A stretch of 64,000 bases of DNA from Meridianimarinicoccus sp. MJW13 (GTDB taxonomy: Bacteria; Pseudomonadota; Alphaproteobacteria; Rhodobacterales; Rhodobacteraceae). The stretch covers positions 124,001 to 188,000 of the forward strand of contig NZ_JACNMU010000002.1 of assembly GCF_014901205.1 (NCBI RefSeq). The letters run 5' to 3'. Made by a program: the position numbers and the translations under genes. Under the pieces are notes generated by a model. The model saw nothing but the letters and a program-made list of their open reading frames with translations, ran no database searches and was not told the origin of the DNA. Each line of letters opens with the position of its first letter. The stretch's first letter is position 1. This document shows, piece after piece, positions 10,377-18,747 of the stretch.

Positions 10377-11909
10377 GTGCGCGGTCCCCACAACATCTGG
10401 CGCCTGATCCGCACCGGCGCCACGTTCGAACGGACCGGCGCCATGAGCGTGGTTCTGGATGCCTTCCGGGCACCGGCCAGCCTGCGCATGGCGGCGCGGG
10501 TGCTGGGCTGGCCCTTTGCGCCGCTGGGATTGAAGGGCGACATGTCGATGCCGCCGGCCACGCGGGCGCTGACCGCGCTGGGTCCGGCCTACATCAAGTT
10601 CGGGCAGGTGCTGTCGACGCGTCCCGATGTGGTGGGCGATGATCTGGCCCGGCAACTGTCGGTGCTGCAGGACAAGCTGCCCCCGTTCTCGGTGGAGGAG
10701 GCCAAGGCCGAGGTCGCGCGCGAGCTTGAGATCGATGTCGATGAGGTGTTTTCCGAGTTCAGCGCGCCGGTGGCCGCGGCCTCGATCGCGCAGGTCCACA
10801 TGGCGCGGCTGGCCTCGACCGGCGAGAAGGTCGCCGTCAAGGTCCTGCGTCCAGGCATCGAAAAGGCATTCCGCAAGGACATCGACGCCTTCTACCTGAC
10901 CGCCAGCCTGATCGAGACGCTGTCTCCGGCCTCGCGGCGTTTGCGGCCCAACGATGTCATCACCCATTTCGAAGGGGTGGTGATGGGCGAGCTTGACCTG
11001 CGGCTGGAAGCCTCGGCAGCGGCGGAATTCGCCGCGACCACCGCCAATGACGAAGGTTTCGTGGTGCCCAAGGTGCATTGGGGGCTGTCCGGGCGCCGGG
11101 TGATGACGATGGATTGGGCCGAAGGCGTCGCCGCCAGCGATCTGGATGCCATCAATGCGGCCGGTCACGACAAGGCGGATCTGGCGGCGCGGATCCTGCA
11201 GGGATTCCTGAAACAGGCGCTGCGCGACGGCTATTTTCACGCCGACATGCATCAGGGCAACCTGAAGATTTCCGCCGAAAGCGAGATCATCGCGCTGGAT
11301 TTCGGGATCATGGGGCGGATCGACGAATACACGCGCCGGGTCTATGCCGAGATCCTCTACGGGTTCATCCGCAAGGATTACCACCGGGTGGCCGAGGTGC
11401 ATTTCGAAGCCGGCTATGTGCCCGCGGACCGCGATATCGACGAATTCGCCCGCGCCCTGCGCGCAGTGGGCGAGCCGATTTTCGGCATGGATGCCACGCG
11501 AATCTCGATGGCGCGGCTTCTGAATTATCTGTTTGAAGTGACAGAGAAATTCGGCATGGAAACCCGAACCGAGCTGATCCTTCTTCAACGCACCATGGTG
11601 GTGGTCGAAGGCGTGGCCCGTTCTCTGGACCCGCATATCAACATCTGGGACGTGGCCCATCCGGTGGTCGAGGATTACATCAAGAAAAGCATCGGCCCGC
11701 GCGCGGCGATGCGCGATCTGGTGCGCACCGGGCAGGTTCTGGCACGGTTCGGACCCCGGTTGCCGGGGCTGGTCGAGAAGCTGTTGGTGGAACAGATGCA
11801 TCCGCCGCAGGTGCCGGCAACGGTGCCGCTGCGGACGAAACTCAACTGGGCGGCCCTGGGCGCGGGCGGCATGGCACTGGTGGCGGTTGTGGTGGCCTCT
11901 CTGGGGTAA
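10377..11909 (+). CDS. ubiB: UbiB, ABC1-family kinase-like ubiquinone biosynthesis protein
   Basis: Atypical kinase/ATPase that supports assembly of the ubiquinone pathway. 510 residues from a GTG that abuts the ubiE stop. Family features: LTALGPAYIKFGQVLSTRPD (the KxGQ region), AAASIAQVHMA as the atypical nucleotide loop, VAVKVLRPGI with the conserved lysine, and HADMHQGN plus ALDFGIMGRI as the catalytic and metal-binding region. A C-terminal membrane segment is visible near 490-508. The usual length is about 500-540. Confidence 0.95.
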   Translation: MRGPHNIWRLIRTGATFERTGAMSVVLDAFRAPASLRMAARVLGWPFAPLGLKGDMSMPPATRALTALGPAYIKFGQVLSTRPDVVGDDLARQLSVLQDKLPPFSVEEAKAEVARELEIDVDEVFSEFSAPVAAASIAQVHMARLASTGEKVAVKVLRPGIEKAFRKDIDAFYLTASLIETLSPASRRLRPNDVITHFEGVVMGELDLRLEASAAAEFAATTANDEGFVVPKVHWGLSGRRVMTMDWAEGVAASDLDAINAAGHDKADLAARILQGFLKQALRDGYFHADMHQGNLKISAESEIIALDFGIMGRIDEYTRRVYAEILYGFIRKDYHRVAEVHFEAGYVPADRDIDEFARALRAVGEPIFGMDATRISMARLLNYLFEVTEKFGMETRTELILLQRTMVVVEGVARSLDPHINIWDVAHPVVEDYIKKSIGPRAAMRDLVRTGQVLARFGPRLPGLVEKLLVEQMHPPQVPATVPLRTKLNWAALGAGGMALVAVVVASLG

Positions 11910-12022
11910 GGCTGGGTGCGGCAGGCGCCCTGTGATGCCGCAGTGCCGGTGTCGGGGCGTCGATCAAGACCGCAGTCGCCCGTGTTGCGTTCGACCCCCA
12001 TGCCTGACGGTGCTTTGACCCT

Positions 12023-12934
12023 CTAGAGCAGGCGTGCAAGCTGCGCCTGCTCGACCTCCAGCGCCTCCAGATAGTCGACGTCCCCCCGCTGCGCGCGCCA
12101 CAGGCAATGGCCGATCATTTGCACATGCAGGGCCGGTGCCAGATCGCGATACCGTTGCGCTGTTTCGGTCGATCCGTAACCCGACAACACCGCGCGCGGT
12201 TCCAACGGGGATGCACCGCCGCCGTAAATCCGATGCATGGCCGGAGACAGGGCGAGGAAGAGGTCAAGACAGGGATCGCCCCGCCCGATGCATTGCCAGT
12301 CGATCAAGCGCGGGCCGCTGCGGGTCGACAGGAGGTTGGCGCGCACCGGATCGCCGTGAAGCAGCACGTTGCCGTGGGTTGGGACGCGCAGCGCGGCTTC
12401 GATCCGCGCCAGCCGTTGTTCGGACCATCCCGCGTCCTGCAGATACCCAAGCCCCAAGTGCACCAGAGAGGCTGCAAACACCGGACGCCTTGCCCGCACC
12501 ACGTTCGGACGCAACCGCGTGTCGTGCAGTGCGCGCAAGACACTGCCGACGTCCCCGGACCGCAGGTCTGTTTCGGTCTCGGGAACATAGGGGTAGAGCA
12601 AACAGCTGGCCTGCCCCCAGGCGATCAGGGTCCGGGGCGTCACCGAAAATCGTGGTCCGAGGGCCGTCATCGCCCGCGCTTCCAGAACCGGATCCACCGG
12701 AAACAGCGGGCTGGAACACGTAGGATGGGTCAGTTTGCAGACCAGCCCATGCGGGGCGCCGCTGCGGGCGCTGCCCGTGGCCGAGATCAGGAAGACCCGG
12801 CTGACGCGCCCTCCGTGCAGGGTCTGCCACCGGGCGTTGCGCGGCACATATCCGGCACGCACCAGCGATTGGCGCAAGGACAACGGAATGCGCCCGATGA
12901 TCGAGTTTGCGTGCAGCACCCGCCGTGGCCTCAC
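12023..12934 (-). CDS. APH/choline-kinase-like phosphotransferase
   Basis: Predicted small-molecule kinase of the aminoglycoside phosphotransferase superfamily. The catalytic loop LLHGDPVRANLL and the metal-binding LIDWQCIGRGDP (in place of DFG) are in order in the C-terminal half. The start is uncertain: I use the GTG at 12934 (about 303 residues) because it avoids flgD; another GTG at 12919 is equally good, and a longer version would overlap flgD by 44 bp. It is the last gene of a minus-strand run fliK-flgD-this gene. Substrate unknown; sugar or amine phosphorylation is possible. Confidence 0.75.
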   Translation of the reverse strand: MRPRRVLHANSIIGRIPLSLRQSLVRAGYVPRNARWQTLHGGRVSRVFLISATGSARSGAPHGLVCKLTHPTCSSPLFPVDPVLEARAMTALGPRFSVTPRTLIAWGQASCLLYPYVPETETDLRSGDVGSVLRALHDTRLRPNVVRARRPVFAASLVHLGLGYLQDAGWSEQRLARIEAALRVPTHGNVLLHGDPVRANLLSTRSGPRLIDWQCIGRGDPCLDLFLALSPAMHRIYGGGASPLEPRAVLSGYGSTETAQRYRDLAPALHVQMIGHCLWRAQRGDVDYLEALEVEQAQLARLL

Positions 12935-13007
12935 CCCCTTGGCGCCCGACTGGGCGCGTGTTTCGCGATGCCTTACGGCGTTCGTGCAGGGGAAACAACA
13001 GATGGCC

Positions 13008-13664
13008 CTATTTCTGGCGGAGCGCCGCGACGCTGCCCACGGCCACCGCACCTCCGTGGTCCAACACGATCTCGGGTCCGTTCAGCCCGTTCCGCACTTC
13101 CTGCACCGTGGAAAAGCTGGTCACCGGCAGGGTCTGGGGTGTTCCATCGGCATTCGTCGCCGCCACATGCAGCCGGTAATGGCCGTTCAGCAGCGCATTG
13201 CCGCCCGGAGAGATCCCATCCCAGGAATAGGGCGGCGTCTGGTTCAGAACGGAGCGGCGATGGATTTCCTGGCCCGTTGCGGAGGACACCACAAGTTCAG
13301 CCGATTTCAGGCCGGGCGGGCTGTCGAAGTGAACCTCGACCGGCGTGCCATCGAAGTGCACCGGGGCGTCGGTGCGGGCGCTCATCCCGACCCAACCCGC
13401 GTAGTTTTCGATCCCCGACAGGCCACCGCCCGACAGGCCGCGCAGCAGTTCGTTGGTCTGCACCTGCTGTTCGACCCCGGAGAAAGTGGCCAGTTGCACC
13501 GCATAGTCTGTCGAATCCATCGGGTTGAGAGGATCCTGATTCTGGATCTGTGCCGTGAGCATCGTCAGGAAGGTGTCGAAATCCGAACTGATGATCGCGG
13601 TCTGGCCACTGTTTCCGGCGGTGGCGGGAGAGGGGGACGTGGGGGAGGGAATGGACGAGATCAT
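13008..13664 (-). CDS. flgD: flagellar hook capping protein FlgD
   Basis: Scaffold needed for hook assembly; secreted by the flagellar export system. 218 residues. The conserved N-terminal region FLTMLTAQIQNQDPLNPMDS followed by YAVQLATFSGVEQQ is the FlgD signature, and the C-terminal half has the FlgD Ig-like features (SWDGISPGGNALLNGHYRL). It starts 7 bp after the fliK stop, so the two are co-transcribed. Confidence 0.94.
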   Translation of the reverse strand: MISSIPSPTSPSPATAGNSGQTAIISSDFDTFLTMLTAQIQNQDPLNPMDSTDYAVQLATFSGVEQQVQTNELLRGLSGGGLSGIENYAGWVGMSARTDAPVHFDGTPVEVHFDSPPGLKSAELVVSSATGQEIHRRSVLNQTPPYSWDGISPGGNALLNGHYRLHVAATNADGTPQTLPVTSFSTVQEVRNGLNGPEIVLDHGGAVAVGSVAALRQK

Positions 13665-13671
13665 AGGGGCC

Positions 13672-14892
13672 TCACAGTCTCAGGTTCAGGCGCAGGTCGG
13701 TGAAATCGCCTGACGATTGCAGGGTCGCCAAAGCCGGGATTTCGGGATCTTCCGGCGCGGGGATCACCCCGGTCGAGGCGGCGTCTTCCAGCGGATCAGA
13801 GGAGGACTGTCGGGAGGATCGCCCGAAGGAGAAATTCACGTCGGCGAAGCCTGCGGCACTCAGATCTTCGTGCAATTGATCGATATGCCGGCGCAACAGG
13901 TCGAGCGTTTCAGAGCGTTCCGACTGGATGTTGACCTGCAACCCGGTGTCGCTGGCCTGCAAGACAAGGCGAACGCGCCCGAGCTCTTCGGGCGACAGCG
14001 CGATATCAATGCTGCCATCCGATGTCATCCGGATGGCATCGACAATCTGCGACAGGACGGGCGCGGACGGCGCGCGTGGCGCGTTGTGCGTCAGGGTCAG
14101 GCCAGTTGTCGATTGCGCCCCCCTCGTTTCCAAAGAGCTTGGTCCTGCCCCCTCTGCCAAGAAGATCGACTCGACCGTGTCCGATTGCGCTTGTGTCTGC
14201 AGGGCCGGTTTCGAAGGGCCGTTCAAGGGGTTTGCGGGCAGGCCAGGTGAACCTTGCGCAGGCGTTGGGCCTGTTTCGACCGAACGTATCGGATCCTGAT
14301 TGCTGGTCTGTGCCGAAGGCACCAGGGAATCGGCCCGCGCTGGTGACGCCTTGCCTTTCCCAAGCGGCGAAGGCCCGGGACTGGCGGCCAACCGGGTGCC
14401 GTCCAGCGGACCGGAAGAAAAACCTGGCGTGCCTGGCGTTGATTGAGAGAGGCTGGCACCTTGCAGACTTGCCGGGACGTCTGCCCTGACAGGGTCAGAA
14501 CGGCGGATATCCAAAGGATGCAATGCGGGCGCGGACGTCATCTCGATCGCCTGTGCGTCTTGCGGGCTGCCCCCCGATGTCCAGAACGGTGTTCCAGTCG
14601 TGGGCGGAGAGGTTGGAGCCGAAAACGCAACGGCGGTGAGTTCCTCCTGCGGTGTCACCGTAGGTGCTGCGGCATCTTCCTCGGTGTCCGCAGTCGGTTC
14701 CCCGCCAGGCGCGGCTTGATCCTGCGACACCACCTTGTCGAACACCGCCTGCGCATCGGACGCTGGGATCATGAAATCGGAAAAACCGATCCTCCCCGGC
14801 GACGACTCCGCAAGTATATCCGGCTTTGTTCCGGGCGACTCGGACAGTTTTCGTGAAACAGCCGCTGGGCTGGATTCCGCGATCATGGGCAT
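13672..14892 (-). CDS. fliK: flagellar hook-length control protein FliK
   Basis: Secreted ruler that sets hook length and switches export specificity through FlhB. From the ATG at 14892 (MPMIAESSPAAV, with GGAG 8 nt upstream) it has 406 residues. Residues to about 280 are Pro/Ser/Ala-rich and of low complexity, as usual for FliK. The C-terminal Flg_hook domain is recognisable (IALSPEELGRVRLVLQ, then VNIQSERSETLDLLRRH). It heads the operon fliK-flgD-phosphotransferase and is divergent from the rod-binding gene. Confidence 0.88.
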   Translation of the reverse strand: MPMIAESSPAAVSRKLSESPGTKPDILAESSPGRIGFSDFMIPASDAQAVFDKVVSQDQAAPGGEPTADTEEDAAAPTVTPQEELTAVAFSAPTSPPTTGTPFWTSGGSPQDAQAIEMTSAPALHPLDIRRSDPVRADVPASLQGASLSQSTPGTPGFSSGPLDGTRLAASPGPSPLGKGKASPARADSLVPSAQTSNQDPIRSVETGPTPAQGSPGLPANPLNGPSKPALQTQAQSDTVESIFLAEGAGPSSLETRGAQSTTGLTLTHNAPRAPSAPVLSQIVDAIRMTSDGSIDIALSPEELGRVRLVLQASDTGLQVNIQSERSETLDLLRRHIDQLHEDLSAAGFADVNFSFGRSSRQSSSDPLEDAASTGVIPAPEDPEIPALATLQSSGDFTDLRLNLRL

Positions 14893-14930
14893 CTGTGCAC
14901 TCCGTTTCCGGCAGATTGCAGCGGCAGGGC

Positions 14931-14945
14931 TTACCACTTCTTTAC
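14931..14945. promoter_or_regulatory. degenerate CtrA-like site (TTAC-N7-TTAC)
   Basis: Two TTAC half-sites with a 7-bp spacer lie between the divergent fliK (ATG 39 bp away) and the rod-binding gene (ATG 49 bp away). It matches 6 of 8 positions of TTAA-N7-TTAA. Weak alone; it is listed because the same arrangement recurs at other flagellar promoters here. Confidence 0.3.
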
Positions 14946-14993
14946 CGCGATCGGGAAACTCTGGCGGCAATCCGTACAATTGGAGATTTCAGC

Positions 14994-15278
14994 ATGATGC
15001 CCCTGCCAACCATGATGGCTGCCCCCCCTTCCGACCGCACGACGCAACAGCACGCTGCGCTGCACAAGGCCGCGCAACAGCTTGAGGCCCAATTCCTTGC
15101 AGAGATGCTGAAATCCACCAGCGTCGTGGCGGGTGAAAGCGCCTTTGGCGGCGGCACTGGTGAGGAGCAATTCCAGTCCTTCCTGCATCAGGCTCAGGCC
15201 GATCGGATGGTCGAAGGTGGTGGAATTGGACTGGCCGAATCGATTTTCGCGGCGCTCACGCGGAGGGTGGCAGGATGA
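14994..15278 (+). CDS. flagellar rod-binding protein (FlgJ N-terminal domain type)
   Basis: 94 residues corresponding to the rod-binding domain of FlgJ without the muramidase domain, as found in alphaproteobacteria. Core features are LEAQFLAEMLKST followed by GGTGEEQFQSFLHQAQADR and GIGLAESIFAAL. Start at the first of two tandem ATGs with TTGGAG about 9 nt upstream. The stop overlaps the next gene by 4 bp (ATGA). The missing enzymatic domain may be supplied by the separate lytic transglycosylase at 28985-29707. Confidence 0.85.
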   Translation: MMPLPTMMAAPPSDRTTQQHAALHKAAQQLEAQFLAEMLKSTSVVAGESAFGGGTGEEQFQSFLHQAQADRMVEGGGIGLAESIFAALTRRVAG

Positions 15279-15610
15279 CCCAATCCAGTGTTGCAGAACT
15301 TTTCGCCCTGCTTGACGCTGAATTCGCCGCGGTCCGGCAGGGGAAATTCACACAACTTGATGAAATTTTGTCCCAAAAACCGATCTTGCTGGACGCCGTC
15401 GCGGCCAACCCGCTGTCCACCCAGGACCAGATCCGCTTGCAACAAAGGGCTGTGCGCAACCAGGCGGCGCTGAAGGCAGCGGGCGAGGGGATTCGCAGCG
15501 TCCTGACGCGCCTCGCGGATTTGCGCAGGCTGCAGGGTGGCGCCGATTTCTATGCCGCAGACGGCCGCCGCAAGACCGTGGCGCCGCATATTCGCGGCAC
15601 CCGTGCTTGA
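15275..15610 (+). CDS. FlgN-like flagellar protein
   Basis: 111-residue, mainly helical small protein overlapping the rod-binding gene by 4 bp. Composition and layout (leucine-rich N-terminal helix MTQSSVAELFALLDAEFAAV, then helices with LQQRAVRNQAALKAAGEGI) resemble the FlgN class of export chaperones for hook-associated proteins. No strict motif exists, so the call rests on length, helicity and location just upstream of flagellin. Confidence 0.55.
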   Translation: MTQSSVAELFALLDAEFAAVRQGKFTQLDEILSQKPILLDAVAANPLSTQDQIRLQQRAVRNQAALKAAGEGIRSVLTRLADLRRLQGGADFYAADGRRKTVAPHIRGTRA

Positions 15611-15655
15611 AGTGCAAACCAGTTTCCTCAATTTTTAGGCTTTCAAGTCAGCCGT

Positions 15656-15670
15656 TTAGGGAAGTCTTAG
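15656..15670. promoter_or_regulatory. degenerate CtrA-like site (TTAG-N7-TTAG) upstream of flagellin
   Basis: TTAG at 15656-15659 and 15667-15670 with a 7-bp spacer, 6/8 to the CtrA consensus, 148 bp before the fliC ATG and 45 bp after the preceding stop. The rest of this 208-bp gap (15611-15818) holds the flagellin leader; no sigma28 promoter could be assigned with confidence. Confidence 0.3.
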
Positions 15671-15784
15671 GCCCTGGCGACCTAGTGTCTGCTTGCGCTC
15701 CGGACGGGGCGGCGCGGGGGCAGATACATCCGCATCAGTCAGAACGACGGCCATGGCCGCACAGCCGTGCGGTTGGGACAAACG

Positions 15785-15798
15785 GGCGCAAAAGCGCC
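15785..15798 (+). other. small hairpin in the flagellin mRNA leader
   Basis: GGCGC-AAAA-GCGCC can form a 5-bp stem with an AAAA loop, 20 bp upstream of the fliC ATG and just before the AGAGGA ribosome-binding site. In Caulobacter, FlbT acts on the flagellin mRNA 5' leader, and flbT lies two genes downstream here. A role in that control is a guess. Confidence 0.35.
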
Positions 15799-15818
15799 GT
15801 AGTAGAGGATTGAAAACC

Positions 15819-17030
15819 ATGTCCAGCATTCTGACCAACACCAGCGCCATGATCGCGCTGCAAACCCTCAAGGGCGTCAACTCGGGCCTTGAAAAGACGC
15901 AAGGGGAAATTTCCACCGGCAAGTCGGTGGCAACCGCCAAGGACAATTCCGCAATCTGGGCAATCTCGAAAGTGATGGAATCGGATGTGACCGGCTTCAA
16001 GGCAATCTCCGACAGCCTCGCCCTGGGCGAATCCACCGTGGCGGTGGCGCAGCAGGCAGCGGAAACCATCACCGACCTGCTCGGCAAGATGAAGGAAAAG
16101 ATCGTTGCCGCGACCGGTGACAACGTCGACCGGACCAAGCTGAACGCCGATGTGACCGCGCTGAAAGAGCAGATCGCTTCGGTTGTCGGGGCGGCCCAGT
16201 TCAACGGTCTGAACCTTGTGGACGGGTCCACCGCCAGCACCGATGTGCTGTCCTCGCTGGATCGTGACGCATCGGGCAACGTGACGCCCTCCTACATCAC
16301 GGTGGCCGCTCAGGATCTGTCGACCACCGGCTATGTGGCAGCGAACGTCTTCACCGTGGCCAACGGCTATGCCTCGACTGCGGGCGATGCGGCGTCCATG
16401 TCGCTGGATGTCGGCGGCGGCAGCGACAACGATCAGCTGACCATCTCGGCCGCAGGACTTGCCGCGGGCGACACACTGTCAGTGCGCGTGGGTACCGAAA
16501 CCGCATCCTACACGGTGACGGCGGCCGACCTGGCCGCAACCTCGTCGGCGGATGTAATCGCCACCGCGATGAAGGCCGAGATCGAAGCCCTGGGCAACGC
16601 CAATCTGACGGTGGACTACGACACCTCCAACCCTGGAGAGTTGGACTTCACCAACACCGGCACCGGGACCATCTCGATCTCGGCCAGCTTTACCAATGCC
16701 GGTTCGGGATCGCTGGCGGCCCTGCAGTCGCTGGATGTGACCAGCCTGGCCAACGCCCAGACCGCACTTGGTTCCATTGAAACGCTGACCGACACGGCGA
16801 TCGACGCGGCCGCCGCTTTCGGGTCCGACGCAGGACAGATCGAGATCCAGGCCGACTTTGTCTCCAAGCTGACCGATTCCCTGAAGGCCGGGATCGGATC
16901 GATGGTGGATGCCGATATGGAAGAGGCTTCGGCCCGCCTGCAAGCGCTTCAGGTTCAACAGCAACTGGGGATCCAGGCGCTGTCGATCGCCAACCAGGCG
17001 CCGCAGAACGTCCTGTCGCTCTTCCGCTGA
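15819..17030 (+). CDS. fliC: flagellin
   Basis: Filament subunit, 403 residues from the ATG at 15819 with AGAGGA 9 nt upstream. The N-terminal D0/D1 domain (MSSILTNTSAMIALQTLKGV, then ISTGKSVATAKDNSAIWAIS) and the C-terminal helix ending in ALSIANQAPQNVLSLFR are typical of alphaproteobacterial flagellins. The variable middle, about residues 140-320, is rich in Thr, Ala, Gly and Asp. It stands alone between two gap regions and is followed by flaF and flbT, which control its secretion and translation. Confidence 0.97.
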   Translation: MSSILTNTSAMIALQTLKGVNSGLEKTQGEISTGKSVATAKDNSAIWAISKVMESDVTGFKAISDSLALGESTVAVAQQAAETITDLLGKMKEKIVAATGDNVDRTKLNADVTALKEQIASVVGAAQFNGLNLVDGSTASTDVLSSLDRDASGNVTPSYITVAAQDLSTTGYVAANVFTVANGYASTAGDAASMSLDVGGGSDNDQLTISAAGLAAGDTLSVRVGTETASYTVTAADLAATSSADVIATAMKAEIEALGNANLTVDYDTSNPGELDFTNTGTGTISISASFTNAGSGSLAALQSLDVTSLANAQTALGSIETLTDTAIDAAAAFGSDAGQIEIQADFVSKLTDSLKAGIGSMVDADMEEASARLQALQVQQQLGIQALSIANQAPQNVLSLFR

Positions 17031-17044
17031 TCTCAAACCCGGTT

Positions 17045-17069
17045 CGGTGGCGCTGACGGGGTGCCACCG
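17045..17069 (+). terminator. hairpin after flagellin gene, possible weak terminator
   Basis: CGGTGGC (17045-17051) pairs with GCCACCG (17063-17069) around an 11-nt loop, 15 bp after the fliC stop. There is no U-run, so it may attenuate or stabilise the abundant fliC transcript rather than terminate it. Confidence 0.4.
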
Positions 17070-17126
17070 ACATTTCCGCGCGGCTGAATGCCGGCTCGAG
17101 ATTCCATGTCATCGGAAGGATTTGAC

Positions 17127-17504
17127 GTGAACGCATTGAACATGGCCCGAACGGCCTACAACCCGGTCACCACCCCACTTCGCACACCTCGCAGCACGGA
17201 ATACGAAGCCTTCGCGCGCGTGACACGCAAGCTTCGCATGGCGCGTGACGGCAATGACACGACCCTTCCCATGTTGGCCGGTGCCCTTCATGAGAACCGC
17301 AGGATGTGGAATTTCTTTGCCGCCAGCGTTGCCGATGCAGCCAACGAATTGCCCAACCACCTGCGCGCCCAGATTTTCTACCTGGCCGAATACACGACCG
17401 AGCATTCCCGGCGCGTGCTCAAGGGGCAGGCCGATATCGACGCCCTGATTGACATCAACACGGCCATGATGCGCGGCCTTCGGCAGGACGAGGGCACAAC
17501 ATGA
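17127..17504 (+). CDS. flaF: flagellar biosynthesis regulator FlaF
   Basis: Alphaproteobacterial protein needed for flagellin secretion, acting with FlbT. I use the GTG at 17127 (GAAGGA 6 nt upstream), giving 125 residues. Family features include ARTAYNPVTTPLRTPRSTEY near the N-terminus and LRAQIFYLAEYTTEHSRRVL in the C-terminal half. The stop overlaps flbT by 4 bp, so production is coupled. Confidence 0.93.
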   Translation: MNALNMARTAYNPVTTPLRTPRSTEYEAFARVTRKLRMARDGNDTTLPMLAGALHENRRMWNFFAASVADAANELPNHLRAQIFYLAEYTTEHSRRVLKGQADIDALIDINTAMMRGLRQDEGTT

Positions 17505-17908
17505 CCGGCCTTGTCCTGAAGCTCGGTCCGCGTGAACGGATACTGATCAATGGCGCCGTCATCGAGAACGGAGATCGGCGCAGTCGGCTCAATATCATCA
17601 CGCCCCATGCCAATATCCTCCGGCTGAAAGACGCCATTCATCCTCATGAGGTCAACACACCGGTGCGCAGGGTGTGCTATGTGGCCCAATTGGTTCTGTC
17701 TGGGGATGCAGAGGAAACGGAGGCGACCCGCCAATTGCGAACCGGGATTTCCCAATTGCTTGCCGTGCTTCGGGACCGTGACAGCCAGAAGAACCTGCAA
17801 CAGGCGCTGGCATCTGTCGAGAACGGGAATTTCTATCGGGCTCTGAAGCTGTTGCGTGGAGTCCTGCCACGAGAGGCGCAACTGCTGCAAATGCAGTCCG
17901 CGCCGTGA
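17501..17908 (+). CDS. flbT: flagellin translational repressor FlbT
   Basis: 135-residue RNA-associated regulator that in Caulobacter promotes decay of flagellin mRNA until hook assembly is complete. Recognisable features are LKLGPRERILINGAVIENGD at the N-terminus and the NGNFYRALKLLRGVLPRE stretch. It overlaps flaF upstream and the DUF1217 gene downstream by 4 bp each, so all three are translationally coupled. Confidence 0.95.
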   Translation: MTGLVLKLGPRERILINGAVIENGDRRSRLNIITPHANILRLKDAIHPHEVNTPVRRVCYVAQLVLSGDAEETEATRQLRTGISQLLAVLRDRDSQKNLQQALASVENGNFYRALKLLRGVLPREAQLLQMQSAP

Positions 17909-18738
17909 CGTTCCAGCCCATTGTCCCCCAGGGCGGCCTGGGCGGTTGGCGGTTCCTGCAGCGCACCATGGATCGTCAGCAGGCGCTGCAACAGTCAGAT
18001 CCTGCCCTGCAACGGGCCGAGTCACGTTTTCGGTCCCGCATCTCCGACGTCCAAACTGCCGCGGAACTGGTTCAGGATCGCGACCTGCGCTCCGTCGCCT
18101 TGCAGGCTTTCGGGCTGGGGGATGACGTGGACAACGTCTTTTTCATCCAAAAGGTGCTGGAGGGCGGCACGCTGTCGCGCGACAGCCTTGCGAATCGTCT
18201 GAGTGATCCGCGTTACGCCGCGTTGTCCGACGCCTTCGGCTTCGGCAACCTGGGGCGTCCGAGAACCCAGATCCCGGGGTTTGCAGATGAAATCCTGGAC
18301 GCGTTTCGCCAGCAAGGGTTCGAAGAAGCCGTGGGCGAAAAGAGTGCAGACCTCAGGCTGGCCCTCGGCCTGGAGCGGGAGTTGGACGCTGTCCTGGACC
18401 GCGCACAGGGCAATGATGCCCGCTGGTTTTCCTTGATGGGATCTCCGCCGTTGCGGCGCGTGTTCGAGACCGCGCTGAACCTGCCATCCAGTCTGGGCCG
18501 GATGGATGTCGACCGACAGTTGGATCTGTTCAAGAGCCGGGCAGAGGATATTTTCGGAACGTCGGCCTTGCGCGACTTTGCAGATTCCGATCGGCTGGAT
18601 GCCTTGCGAACACGTTTCCTGCTGGTCGGAGAGGCCAGCGGCGCAACAGCCATTTCATCCCCCGCCTTGAGCATACTCTCCAATGCGACCGGACAAGCCT
18701 CCGCGGCGCAGATATTGCAAGTGCTCGGCTCGGTTTGA
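17905..18738 (+). CDS. DUF1217 flagellar-locus protein
   Basis: 277-residue soluble protein of the DUF1217 family found in alphaproteobacterial flagellar loci; its biochemical role is not known. Diagnostic stretches are RSRISDVQTAAELVQDRDLR and LGDDVDNVFFIQKVLEGG, followed by RLSDPRYAALSDAFGF. No signal peptide or membrane segment is visible. The 4-bp overlap with flbT suggests joint expression with the flagellin-control genes. It is convergent with fliI, 9 bp apart. Confidence 0.85.
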   Translation: MTFQPIVPQGGLGGWRFLQRTMDRQQALQQSDPALQRAESRFRSRISDVQTAAELVQDRDLRSVALQAFGLGDDVDNVFFIQKVLEGGTLSRDSLANRLSDPRYAALSDAFGFGNLGRPRTQIPGFADEILDAFRQQGFEEAVGEKSADLRLALGLERELDAVLDRAQGNDARWFSLMGSPPLRRVFETALNLPSSLGRMDVDRQLDLFKSRAEDIFGTSALRDFADSDRLDALRTRFLLVGEASGATAISSPALSILSNATGQASAAQILQVLGSV

Positions 18739-18747
18739 GCAATGGCC

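Noticed and set aside
9588-11801. 737-codon open frame antisense to ubiE and ubiB
   Set aside because: Histidine/arginine-rich shadow translation, while ubiE and ubiB on the other strand carry all family motifs.
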